Origin: Shewanella holmiensis
Lineage (GTDB): Bacteria > Pseudomonadota > Gammaproteobacteria > Enterobacterales > Shewanellaceae
Length of the DNA: 64,000 bases
NCBI RefSeq assembly: GCF_025370255.1
Contig: NZ_JAMTCD010000001.1
Location: 1-64,000 of the forward strand
Direction of reading: 5' to 3'
A model generated the notes under the pieces. That model was not told the origin of the DNA. It was given only the letters and a program-made list of their open reading frames with translations, and did no database searches. Shown here piece after piece: positions 1-8,498 of the stretch (its first letter is position 1; every line of letters starts with the position of its first letter). Position numbers and translations under genes: made by a program.

Positions 1-2
1 TA

Positions 3-149
3 TCACCTGATGGAAAGCTGCCAGCGAAACTTAAGCAAATGCGAGCCGATATAAAACACTTTATCCTTCCAGATAAAAGAAAGCACCGAACGTATCCACG
101 ATCAGTGCTCTATATACCTAGCCGCTATCCACTTAAATATAAACAGTAA
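3..149 (+). CDS. IS4-like transposase, C-terminal end only (cut by window edge)
   Basis: An open frame enters from the left edge and ends at a TAA after 48 visible codons. The peptide is very basic, with a motif reading ILPDKRKHRTYPR followed by a Lys/Tyr-rich tail. It resembles the C-terminal end of IS4-family DDE transposases (recalled from the family, not searched). No catalytic residue lies inside the window, so I cannot tell whether the element is intact. It converges on the RND permease gene with about 50 bp between the two stops. Confidence 0.6.
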   Translation, partial: SPDGKLPAKLKQMRADIKHFILPDKRKHRTYPRSVLYIPSRYPLKYKQ

Positions 150-170
150 TGCTTATCCGAATAGCATTAC
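146..170. terminator. Hairpin at the end of the transposase frame
   Basis: GTAATGCT and AGCATTAC form a perfect 8-bp stem around a 9-base loop. The left arm overlaps the transposase stop codon. It could be a terminator, or a structure at the element end that blocks read-through. There is no long T-run on either side, so termination is uncertain. Confidence 0.45.
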
Positions 171-199
171 GTCATTGACGGGCTTTTTGTCACAGCTAA

Positions 200-3100
200 C
201 TACTTGTCGAGTTCAATAGCTAATCTTTTTGCTACAGCATCGGGGGAATGGCTATTTTTGGCAAACAGACTGTAAGCAACTGGCACCACAACCAAAGTAA
301 AAAATGTCGCCAGCGTAATACCTGATAGCACAACAACACCAATGACATAGCGAGTTTCTGAACCCGCTCCCTGCGCCATAACTAAGGGTAATGCTCCGGC
401 GGCAGTAGTAATTCCTGTCATTAGTATTGGACGTAATCGCTGCACAGATGCCTGCAAGATAGCCTCATTAAACTCCATGCCTCTATCACGTAATTGGTTA
501 GCAAATTCAACAATCAAAATACCATTTTTCGCAGCCAAACCAACCAACATGATAATGCCAATCTGACTGTAAATATTGATACTTTGTCCGGTATACCATA
601 GGCCAAGTAATGCGCCCAAAGTTGCCAAAGGTACTGTCAGCATAATAATCATCGGATGAATATAACTTTCAAATTGCGCCGCAAGTACTAGGAACACAAT
701 CCCGAGTGCGAGCACAAACACGAAGTTCATTGAATTACCAGACTCTTGATAATCTAATGAAGGTCCTTTATAACTTATCACGGCTTCTGCTGGTAAATAC
801 GTCAAGGTTAAATCATTCAGATAATCTAACGCTTCACCTAAGCTGTAGCCGTCAGCAAGATTAGCCTCAAGGGTAATTGATCGCATGCGGTTATAGCGGT
901 TTAGTGAACTGGCATCGGCAAACTCTTCAATGGTGACTAAATTCGACAGCGGAATAAGTTCATTGGTTCGCGCCGAACGCACATAGAGGTTTTCCATGTC
1001 GCTGGCGGTACTTTGATTTTCTCGATTCCCTTCAATAATTACATCGTATTCTTCACCATCGCGCATGAACGTGGTGACTAATTTTGACCCTAACATGGTC
1101 TCTAATGTTCGGCCTATGTGTGAAATCGATACACCTAAATCAGCGGCACGGACTCTGTCTATCACAACTCGTAATTGAGGCTTGGTCTCTTGGTAATCAT
1201 GGTCTAACCCTACAAGATTTGGGTTTTCCTTCGCCTTTTCAATGATGATGTCACGCCATTGTGCAAGCTCCTCATAATTCGGACCACCTAATACAAATTG
1301 CACAGGCTTGCCAACACCTCGGCCAAATGCTTGTCGCATAATAGGAAACGCACGAATTCCGGCTAAGTCAGATAAACGGTTGCGGATATCAACAATGATT
1401 TCATTTGCACTGCGACGCTGCCCCCAATCTTCAAGCACAATAATAGCCATGCCGTTAGAAAAATCGGTTGCGGTGCCAAATCCGCGAGGGGCACGAATAA
1501 GCAGGCGTTTAATATCGCCACTGTCGACTAATGGCATTAAACGACCTTCAACCTCGTCCATATATTGCTCTATATATTCAAAGCTTGCACCTTGAGGACC
1601 ATTGACCATCAAGAACATTGAGCCACGGTCTTCCTGAGGCGCAAATTCTTGTGGTACTTTTTGTAATAAGTAACCACTCAATGCGAAGGCAATCAATACC
1701 AGAAAACTGACGAGTAACGGTTGTTTGAAGGCTTTTTGCAAAGTGCCCTGATAGTGTTTTGACAACCTCAGCATCAATTTATCAATTTGCTTCACTAACC
1801 ATGAATCTTGCTCAGCAGGTTTTAATAACTTTGAGCACATCATTGGACTTAATGTTAACGCAACAATACTTGAGAAAATTACAGCCGCACTCATGGTAAC
1901 CGCAAATTCTTTAAACAATTTACCCAAATCCCCTTCTAAAAAGGTAATTGGCATAAATACCGCGACGAGGACTAAAGTGGTAGCAATAACCGCAAACGCC
2001 ACTTCTCTGCTACCTAAAAATGCGGCTTTAAGTGGTGAATCACCGTCTTCAATGCGGCGATGAATATTTTCAAGCATAACAATAGCATCATCAACCACCA
2101 TACCAATTGCAAGGATCATGGCTAACAGAGTTAATAAGTTAATGGTGTAGCCAAGAGCATACAACACAGTAAAAGTCGCCAACAAAGAAACAGGAACAGT
2201 AATAGCTGGGATCAGCATTGCTCTTACACTACCTAAGAACAAATAAATCACTATAGTCACTAGTATCATTGCAATAAAAAGCGTTTGATAAACTTCTTCT
2301 ATTGATCGCTCAATAAATACTGAGCTATCGTATGAGCGCTTAATCTCCATTCCCGCCGGTAAGGTTGGATTGATTTTATCCACCAACGCATTAGCGGCTC
2401 GAGCCACTTCAAGTGTATTCGCTGTTGACTGCTTACTGACCCCTAGACCAATCATGGCTTCTTTGTTACCACGGAACACAATACGTTCTTCTTCGCTGCC
2501 AATTTCAACTTTGGCAACATCACCTAATTTAACTAAATACCCATCTTCGCCCTGGGTTATGACTAAATTTGAGAAGTCTTCTGCCGTGCGATATACCCGT
2601 TCTAAACGCACAGTAAAATGACGATCTTGTGATTCAATGGAACCCGCAGGTAACTCGACGTTTTCTGAACGTAACGCTGCTTCAATATCAGTCACCGTTA
2701 GATTTCTTGCTGCAAGGGCTTGTCTGTCAATCCAAATCCGCATCGCATACACTTTACCGCCACCTAAGCGGAGTGTAGACACGCCGTCAATCACGGAGAA
2801 ACGATCAACTAAGTAGCGGTTTGCGTAGTCAGTAAGCTGTAAAATATCCATTTGATCAGAGACTAAATTAAGCCACATGATCACTTCATCGCTGCCATTT
2901 GCCTTATAAATAGATGGGGAATCCGCTTCTTCTGGGAGTTGTTCCAGCAGACCTGAAATACGGTCGCGTACATCGTTAGTTGCGGCTTCAATATCTCTAC
3001 CTATATCAAATTCAATGGTAACACTTGAACGTCCATCTGAACTTGATGAACTGATATGGCGAATGCCTTCTACACCACTAATTTGATCTTCAATTAGCTG

Positions 3101-3292
3101 AGTAATCCGACTTTCGACTACCGAGCTACTTGCACCACGATAACTGGTTTCAATTGAAACGATTGGAGGATCGATATTGGGATATTCACGTAAGGGCAGT
3201 TTGCCAAATGAAACTAACCCAAGCACAATAAGCAAAATACTGATGACCGAGGCAAGCACCGGACGCTTTACTGATAAATCCGTTAAGATCAT
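200..3292 (-). CDS. RND multidrug efflux permease (HAE1 family)
   Basis: This 1030-residue inner-membrane proton-driven pump has the normal length for the AcrB/MexF-type HAE1 family. The N-terminus carries the usual first transmembrane segment followed by the periplasmic porter region. The proton-relay Asp pair is visible in GMVVDDAIVMLENI near residue 400, and a second membrane block lies near the C-terminus (AAKNGILIVEFANQLRD). Its start overlaps the stop of the upstream adaptor gene by 4 bases, so the two are co-translated. No outer-membrane TolC-type gene is present, so the pump probably uses a TolC encoded elsewhere. The substrate cannot be read from sequence. The sequence looks closer to the VexF/MexF-like branch than to AcrB itself, but that is an impression. 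Confidence 0.9.
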   Translation of the reverse strand: MILTDLSVKRPVLASVISILLIVLGLVSFGKLPLREYPNIDPPIVSIETSYRGASSSVVESRITQLIEDQISGVEGIRHISSSSSDGRSSVTIEFDIGRDIEAATNDVRDRISGLLEQLPEEADSPSIYKANGSDEVIMWLNLVSDQMDILQLTDYANRYLVDRFSVIDGVSTLRLGGGKVYAMRIWIDRQALAARNLTVTDIEAALRSENVELPAGSIESQDRHFTVRLERVYRTAEDFSNLVITQGEDGYLVKLGDVAKVEIGSEEERIVFRGNKEAMIGLGVSKQSTANTLEVARAANALVDKINPTLPAGMEIKRSYDSSVFIERSIEEVYQTLFIAMILVTIVIYLFLGSVRAMLIPAITVPVSLLATFTVLYALGYTINLLTLLAMILAIGMVVDDAIVMLENIHRRIEDGDSPLKAAFLGSREVAFAVIATTLVLVAVFMPITFLEGDLGKLFKEFAVTMSAAVIFSSIVALTLSPMMCSKLLKPAEQDSWLVKQIDKLMLRLSKHYQGTLQKAFKQPLLVSFLVLIAFALSGYLLQKVPQEFAPQEDRGSMFLMVNGPQGASFEYIEQYMDEVEGRLMPLVDSGDIKRLLIRAPRGFGTATDFSNGMAIIVLEDWGQRRSANEIIVDIRNRLSDLAGIRAFPIMRQAFGRGVGKPVQFVLGGPNYEELAQWRDIIIEKAKENPNLVGLDHDYQETKPQLRVVIDRVRAADLGVSISHIGRTLETMLGSKLVTTFMRDGEEYDVIIEGNRENQSTASDMENLYVRSARTNELIPLSNLVTIEEFADASSLNRYNRMRSITLEANLADGYSLGEALDYLNDLTLTYLPAEAVISYKGPSLDYQESGNSMNFVFVLALGIVFLVLAAQFESYIHPMIIMLTVPLATLGALLGLWYTGQSINIYSQIGIIMLVGLAAKNGILIVEFANQLRDRGMEFNEAILQASVQRLRPILMTGITTAAGALPLVMAQGAGSETRYVIGVVVLSGITLATFFTLVVVPVAYSLFAKNSHSPDAVAKRLAIELDK

Positions 3293-4371
3293 GCTGCATT
3301 CTCCGCCTGACCTGTTTGCGCAAAGTGAAAGTTCTCAGCTTCTTGTAGCTTCACTTTATCACCAGGGCGCACTTTTAAAATACCACGAATGATCACCTGT
3401 TGATTAACGTCTAAGCCTTCAATAATCTCAACCCAGCCACGGGTACGAACGCCTAGCTTAACTGGGATTTGAATAATTTCATCATCAGCATTAGTACTGT
3501 ATACATAATGCTTATCTTGGATTGGAATAATGGCAGATTCTGGTAATAACAGCCCTTGTCTACTTTGCTTGATAAGTTTCACCTTCATTAGCATACCCGG
3601 TAACAAGGCAAGATCTTCATTTGGCAAAACAGCACGCACCACAACAGCTCTAGTAGCCGGATTGACACGACTATCAATAGAGGTCACAGTGCCAATAAAT
3701 ACCCGTTCAGGGAAAGCCACTGCGTGTGCCTCCACCTGTTTACCCTCTTGTAACTCTTGAATAAAACGCTCAGGAATGGAGAAGTCTAATTTTATTTTAC
3801 TCACATCATCGAGGGTGGTAATTTTCTCACCCGTTGACACTAGGCTACCTAAACTGACCTGACGTAAACCTAAACGCCCCGAGAAAGGTGCTGTGATACG
3901 ACGGTCAGTCAACGCAGATGTTGCTTGTTCAATTTCTGCTCGAGCTAAATCAATTAAGCTTTGTAATCTATCTCGCTCTAACTCAGCAACCGTTTTACTG
4001 GTCACCAATGAACTGATGCGATCATATTCACGCAAATGCTCAGTTAGCTTCACTTTTGCCACTTTGACTTTAGCTTGCTGTTCAGCATCTTGAAGCTGTA
4101 TCAATAAGTCATCTTTGTTAACTAAGTCACCATCTTTAAAATTCACTTTAGTGATTACTTCAGTAATTTTGGAGGTTACGGTAATAGACTCATATGCCTT
4201 TCCCGTACCGATAGCTTCAACTTCATCACGTATAGACATCAGTTTGGTATTTGCAAATACCACGTTGGTAATGGGTTTAGCACGTTGCACTTGAGCCTGT
4301 TTTGGCTGCATTTGAATATAGCCAAAAGCTGCTATGGCGCAAACTGCGATTATTAGTATAGTTTTTTTCAT
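3289..4371 (-). CDS. RND periplasmic adaptor (membrane fusion protein)
   Basis: This 360-residue protein has an N-terminal membrane anchor or signal (MKKTILIIAVCAIAAFGYI). It then shows the usual order: a lipoyl-like half motif (VNFKDGDLVNKDDLLIQL), an alpha-hairpin, the second lipoyl half (ITAPFSGRLGLRQVSLGSLV), and beta-barrel and membrane-proximal domains. It links the RND permease to an outer-membrane channel. There is no lipobox Cys in the N-terminal segment, so it is probably anchored by the helix. It is the first gene of a two-gene operon with the permease downstream (ATGA overlap). No local TetR or MarR regulator is adjacent. The family assignment is firm; the substrate is unknown. 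Confidence 0.9.
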   Translation of the reverse strand: MKKTILIIAVCAIAAFGYIQMQPKQAQVQRAKPITNVVFANTKLMSIRDEVEAIGTGKAYESITVTSKITEVITKVNFKDGDLVNKDDLLIQLQDAEQQAKVKVAKVKLTEHLREYDRISSLVTSKTVAELERDRLQSLIDLARAEIEQATSALTDRRITAPFSGRLGLRQVSLGSLVSTGEKITTLDDVSKIKLDFSIPERFIQELQEGKQVEAHAVAFPERVFIGTVTSIDSRVNPATRAVVVRAVLPNEDLALLPGMLMKVKLIKQSRQGLLLPESAIIPIQDKHYVYSTNADDEIIQIPVKLGVRTRGWVEIIEGLDVNQQVIIRGILKVRPGDKVKLQEAENFHFAQTGQAENAA

Positions 4372-4920
4372 CAGTGTCCATTCCCTTTAGGGATATTATA
4401 ATCATGCTTTTATAGGCTAAATTAAAATGCGATTCATTTAGCCATTGTAGGGTTTAAGCTAGGATCTGTTGACCTTGACTAGTGGAGTTTTGTTCGAGAT
4501 AAAACCAATTAAGCCAAGCGAGTGGAATAAAGCCTAACAATCTAAGCATAAATCACTCAACAAAGTGTCATTGGTTTTTAGCCGAATCCATCAGACAGCA
4601 TTTATTTTGCCTTTATAAAGCGTGATAGGTTTATTGTGCAGCAAAAACTACACGGCAAAGCCCCTGCCTTGTATAAATAGCTAAAAATTCGCTGCAAACA
4701 CAGCCGGAAAGTTCAAAGATCCCAGTGTTATAGTGACAAGGAACAAATTTAGATCACTATTTTATACGAACGTCTTTACTCAAAGTAAAACAGAAATCCT
4801 CATTACACTAGTGGTGCAATTGATTAACATTGATTTTACTCAGCACCACCAGGTCTGCAAGGCGTTTTACCTTTGCTTACAAATTATTGAATGAGCAATG
4901 ATGCCTTTTTGATCTGCAAG
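4372..4920. other. Long intergenic region without a recognisable gene
   Basis: About 550 bases lie upstream of the RND operon and downstream of bamC. I found no open frame with a plausible ribosome-binding site and no tRNA-like or repeat structure. It must hold the promoter of the adaptor-permease operon. The length is unusual for this gene-dense window, and the region sits next to a transposase-bearing end, so it may be scar sequence. Confidence 0.4.
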
Positions 4921-4955
4921 CAAAAAAAAAGAGATGCTAAGCATCTCTTTTTCTC
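4921..4955 (-). terminator. Intrinsic terminator of dapA-bamC
   Basis: The inverted repeat GAGATGC / GCATCTC has a 3-base loop and is flanked by an A-run on one side and a T-run on the other. It lies just after the bamC stop. Because of the A/T flanks it can act in both directions. Confidence 0.85.
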
Positions 4956-4966
4956 ATCCATTTGAA

Positions 4967-6067
4967 TTATCGTACTTTCCGATCTTCTCTCATTTGTGCT
5001 GCTATACGATTATACACTTCAGCAATCGCTTCATTTTTAAGCGGCTCATCTGTGACGTCATGCAGTAAAATTTTGGTTTCTTCTTTATTGTCTGTCGTTT
5101 TCAACAATAAACGATAGTTGCCTTTTTGCAGTGATAATTTCTCTTCGCCCCACAAAGAACTCCAGAATCCACCACTTTCTTCTAAGTTGATGTAAAACAG
5201 ACCTTTGCTAGTGTCCATATCGACGACATCAAAGCCTAATTCTGGCAGTACTATACGAAGACGCTCCCAGGTTTTATTAAAGTCTGCTTTCGCTAACCAA
5301 TATGACTCAATGCCTTCACCTGGTTCGACTAAATCGACATCAATACCAAGGCTTTGTTCAACACGTGCTGCACGGATAGTGCGTTCACGTTCGATACTCA
5401 TATATGCCACGGTATTGTTTAACATGTCGACAGTGTAACGACGTTTGTCTTCACCCGTTAAGAATACTTCCTGCTGATCTTCATCATAATACTCTTCATG
5501 TTCGATAAGGTTGATGGTGACATCACCTGTTCGACCATGTGGCTTTACGTTAATATCAAAACGGTAGCGTTGACGCAGTAAATAGGCTTTATCATCACCA
5601 AACCAGCTGGTTTCCAATACTTCTTTGCTTTCAATCCAATCGGTTTCGATCACGCCTGATGCAAAATCATCAGAGCGTTTGGCAATACTATTTTTGGTTA
5701 AATAACCATTAATAACGTTGAAAATTTCTTGTTTGAGATCGACATTATTATCAATTGACTCAATGATAATTTTGATATTATTGCTGCTTTCTTCAACATG
5801 AGTCCCTTCTGCCATTGCAATCACTTGCAAAGGGGGACGAATGTCTAATCGTTTTCCAATGACATTTAAATCAACCTTATCGCCAACAGGTGGAATGTCA
5901 TATTCTTTACTGTAATTAGGCTGTTTTAATGATTCTGGGATCGTTAATAAAGCCATTGTCTCGGCCTGAGTAAATTCATCATTACCATTGGCTTGTCGAC
6001 GATCAATAGGGGTACTACAAGCCGTTAACGCGGTGATAATCAATATAGGGGTGACTTTTTTAAACAT
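4967..6067 (-). CDS. bamC: Outer membrane assembly lipoprotein BamC
   Basis: The 366-residue lipoprotein begins with a signal peptide and lipobox ending LTAC, with the lipidated Cys near residue 17. BamC (NlpB) is an accessory subunit of the BAM complex that inserts beta-barrel proteins into the outer membrane. The family has an unstructured N-terminal segment that binds BamD, then two helix-grip domains; length and arrangement fit. The gene follows dapA after only 3 bases, the dapA-bamC order of E. coli. It is somewhat longer than the E. coli protein (about 344 residues). A strong terminator follows immediately. Confidence 0.9.
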   Translation of the reverse strand: MFKKVTPILIITALTACSTPIDRRQANGNDEFTQAETMALLTIPESLKQPNYSKEYDIPPVGDKVDLNVIGKRLDIRPPLQVIAMAEGTHVEESSNNIKIIIESIDNNVDLKQEIFNVINGYLTKNSIAKRSDDFASGVIETDWIESKEVLETSWFGDDKAYLLRQRYRFDINVKPHGRTGDVTINLIEHEEYYDEDQQEVFLTGEDKRRYTVDMLNNTVAYMSIERERTIRAARVEQSLGIDVDLVEPGEGIESYWLAKADFNKTWERLRIVLPELGFDVVDMDTSKGLFYINLEESGGFWSSLWGEEKLSLQKGNYRLLLKTTDNKEETKILLHDVTDEPLKNEAIAEVYNRIAAQMREDRKVR

Positions 6068-6070
6068 GTA

Positions 6071-6955
6071 TTATTGCACCTCAATTTGCGCATTTTTCAT
6101 TGTCTCTATTAACAGACCATGAAATTGTTCAGAAAGTTCAGTCAATGGCAAACGAATATGTCCATCGCTTATTAAACCCATACGATGAACCGCCCATTTA
6201 ACAGGGATTGGATTCGCTTCACAAAATAATGAACTGTATAAACCACGCAAAGGCTCATCAATTTTTGCAGCACGTTGTGCTTCACCCGCTAACGCTGCAT
6301 CACACATGGCTTTAAAAGCATGTGGAACAATATTGTTAGCAACAGAGATAACACCATTACCGCCAGCAAGTAGGAACTCACGAGCTGTAGCGTCATCACC
6401 ACTGTAAAGTAAAAAGTCATTACCACATAACTCACGTAATCTTGCTACCCGACTTACATCACCAGTGGCCTCTTTTACACCAATAATGTTACTAACATGA
6501 CATAACTCAGCAACGGTTTCGGGTTTCATATCGACGGCTGTGCGGCCAGGAACATTATATAAAATCTGAGGAATGTCAGTACTTGCAGCCACGGCTTTAT
6601 AGTGTGCAATTAATCCTTTAGGCGTAGGTTTGTTGTAATAAGGGGTTACACCTAACATGGCACTGATGCCTGAATTTTGCATGCCTTTGGTTAACTCAAT
6701 GGCTTCAGCCGTTGCATTTGCGCCATTTCCACCAATAATGGGTACTCTACCGGCGGCAAAACTTACGGTCTGTTTTACGACTGCGATATGTTCTTTCATC
6801 GGTAACGTGGCAGACTCGCCTGTCGTCCCAACTGCAACAATGGCATCGGTACCTTGATTAATATGAAAATCTACCAGTCTTTCAAGACTTACATAGTCTA
6901 TTGTGCCATCACTATTCATTGGTGTGATTAAGGCTACGATGCTTCCGTTTATCAT
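6071..6955 (-). CDS. dapA: 4-hydroxy-tetrahydrodipicolinate synthase
   Basis: DapA condenses pyruvate with aspartate semialdehyde in the lysine/diaminopimelate pathway, in the cytoplasm. The 294-residue TIM barrel shows the family hallmarks: GTTGESATL near residue 45, the catalytic Tyr in ILYNVPGRT near residue 135, and the Schiff-base Lys in GVKEATGD near residue 162. The start is supported by GGGGAAAA upstream. It is the promoter-proximal gene of dapA-bamC and is divergent from gcvR across a 359-bp region. Confidence 0.96.
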   Translation of the reverse strand: MINGSIVALITPMNSDGTIDYVSLERLVDFHINQGTDAIVAVGTTGESATLPMKEHIAVVKQTVSFAAGRVPIIGGNGANATAEAIELTKGMQNSGISAMLGVTPYYNKPTPKGLIAHYKAVAASTDIPQILYNVPGRTAVDMKPETVAELCHVSNIIGVKEATGDVSRVARLRELCGNDFLLYSGDDATAREFLLAGGNGVISVANNIVPHAFKAMCDAALAGEAQRAAKIDEPLRGLYSSLFCEANPIPVKWAVHRMGLISDGHIRLPLTELSEQFHGLLIETMKNAQIEVQ

Positions 6956-7314
6956 CTATTTTCCCCAAGTTTTCAGGACTCGCTATGTTACTGATGCTAT
7001 CAAGTAATGACAAGCTTTAGCAGTGCTCAAATCAAAATTACCCTAAAAAGCCAGATCATGCTAACTGACTACAAGGTCATAGCATTTTATGCTTTATGAA
7101 GACCAGATTACATATTAATGGCGGATTTAATGTTTAACTTTTATGGTAGTGTTGCAAATTTAACCAATTACCCACAGCATTGATTTAATTGTGCATAATT
7201 AAGGTGGTTTATCGCCATCATATGTTAATATTATCGTCTTTACAGAAGCATAATTTTGCCTTTGTAATTTAGTAAATAGATTTGCGTCATTCACTCGAAC
7301 AATGAGGAAAATCC
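6956..7314. promoter_or_regulatory. Divergent control region between dapA and gcvR
   Basis: This AT-rich 359-bp gap has no coding frame. It must contain the promoters for dapA (left) and gcvR (right). I could not pick a convincing -35/-10 pair or operator by eye. The gcvR ribosome-binding site is GAGGAAAA, just before 7315. Confidence 0.5.
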
Positions 7315-7854
7315 ATGACCAACTATCTGGTCGTTACCGCAATGGGTGCCGATCGCCCTGGCTTAGTAAGTCGTTTAGCAAGACTCGCCAGTGATTGCGA
7401 TTGTGACATCGTTGATAGCCGTATGGCTTTATTTGGTAATGAATTTACCCTGATTATGATGATTTCTGGCTCATGGTCAGCAATCACTAAAATAGAAACA
7501 TTATTGCCGAGTCTCAGTGTTGAATTAGAACTGATGACAGTGATGAAACGTACCTCAAAACATGTTCCTAAAAATTTCGTTTCTCGCATTGAAGTTATCT
7601 TTACTGGCGAAGATCAGCGTGGAACCATGAAATCGATTACCCAATTTTTAGCTGATCGATCCCTTGACCTAGCCGCAGTGCGTTCTCATGCAGAAGATAA
7701 TGAAGGCCTGCAAACTCAGTCGATATTTTTAGCCATCAATATTCCTGAAAAAGTCGATTTAGCCAAACTTGAATCGACAATTTATCAATTGGCAGAAGAC
7801 ATGAACCTTGAATGCAGCATTAAATTAATGCAAGGTACAACCTCGCCTCAATAG
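7315..7854 (+). CDS. gcvR: Glycine cleavage system transcriptional repressor GcvR
   Basis: The 179-residue cytoplasmic protein consists of two ACT domains (about residues 1-85 and 90-170). The first opens with YLVVTAMGADRPGLVSRLA, a typical GcvR N-terminus. In E. coli GcvR binds glycine and antagonises the activator GcvA at gcvTHP. Here it is followed by bcp in the same direction, as in E. coli, but separated by a terminator-like hairpin, so co-transcription is partial at best. No DNA-binding domain is visible, as expected for a protein acting through GcvA. Confidence 0.93.
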   Translation: MTNYLVVTAMGADRPGLVSRLARLASDCDCDIVDSRMALFGNEFTLIMMISGSWSAITKIETLLPSLSVELELMTVMKRTSKHVPKNFVSRIEVIFTGEDQRGTMKSITQFLADRSLDLAAVRSHAEDNEGLQTQSIFLAINIPEKVDLAKLESTIYQLAEDMNLECSIKLMQGTTSPQ

Positions 7855-7870
7855 CCATTTTAAGAATCAC

Positions 7871-7928
7871 ACTAATCTCCTTTTGATTAGTATTCGTATA
7901 TTATTCAAGGGCCCTAGCGCCCTTTTTT
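7871..7928 (+). terminator. Tandem hairpins after gcvR
   Basis: Two hairpins follow gcvR. The first is ACTAATC / GATTAGT (7871-7891). The second is AAGGGC / GCCCTT (7907-7924), running into a T-run. The second is a good intrinsic terminator and separates gcvR from bcp. Confidence 0.8.
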
Positions 7929-7948
7929 ATTTTTACTAAGGAATGAAT

Positions 7949-8413
7949 ATGAACACCTTAACTGCAGGGGATGTGGCCCCAATGTTTACGTTACAAAATC
8001 AATTTGACCAATCGATTTCATTACAGGACTGTTTAAAAAAAGGTCCTGTATTAGTTTATTTTTACCCTAAAGCTTCAACTCCAGGTTGTACGGTGCAAGC
8101 ACAAGGTTTACGTGACATTAAAGCGGATTTAGACGGATTAAATGTCACAGTATTAGGCATTAGCCCTGATCCTGTCGCCAAGCTTCAGCGATTTTCTGAC
8201 AAGCAAGAGCTAAACTTTCATTTATTGAGTGATGAAGACCATAGCGTTGCAGATGTTTTTGGTGTTTGGGGCGAAAAGTATCATATGGGTAAAATCTATG
8301 ATGGAATTCATCGTTTAAGTTTTATCGTCGGTACAGACGGCAAAATCAGCCATTTCGTCAATAAGTTTAAAACGAAAGACCACCATGAAGTGGTGCTAAA
8401 GCTTCTTAAATAA
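7949..8413 (+). CDS. bcp: Thiol peroxidase Bcp (peroxiredoxin Q type), apparently 1-Cys
   Basis: Bcp reduces hydroperoxides in the cytoplasm using thioredoxin. The peroxidatic Cys is clear in STPGCTVQAQGLRD (Cys47 from this start). The position five residues later, which is the resolving Cys in E. coli Bcp (CTVQAC), is Gln here. The only other Cys is Cys28, upstream, so the enzyme may work as a 1-Cys peroxiredoxin or use another partner. I chose the second of two ATGs: AAGGA abuts the first ATG (7943) but is 6 bases from the second. Product 154 residues, normal for the family. Confidence 0.94.
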   Translation: MNTLTAGDVAPMFTLQNQFDQSISLQDCLKKGPVLVYFYPKASTPGCTVQAQGLRDIKADLDGLNVTVLGISPDPVAKLQRFSDKQELNFHLLSDEDHSVADVFGVWGEKYHMGKIYDGIHRLSFIVGTDGKISHFVNKFKTKDHHEVVLKLLK

Positions 8414-8440
8414 ATGACTTAGTTTGTGATCAGTAATAAA

Positions 8441-8471
8441 AATGGCTTAGTTTTCACTAAGCCATTTTTGT
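8441..8471. terminator. Bidirectional terminator between bcp and the antiporter gene
   Basis: AATGGCTTAG and CTAAGCCATT form a perfect 10-bp stem with a 6-base loop, with A-runs before and T-runs after. The two flanking genes converge here, so the hairpin can end both transcripts. Confidence 0.9.
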
Positions 8472-8498
8472 ATCACCTACATCTTAATCAAAACAAGA

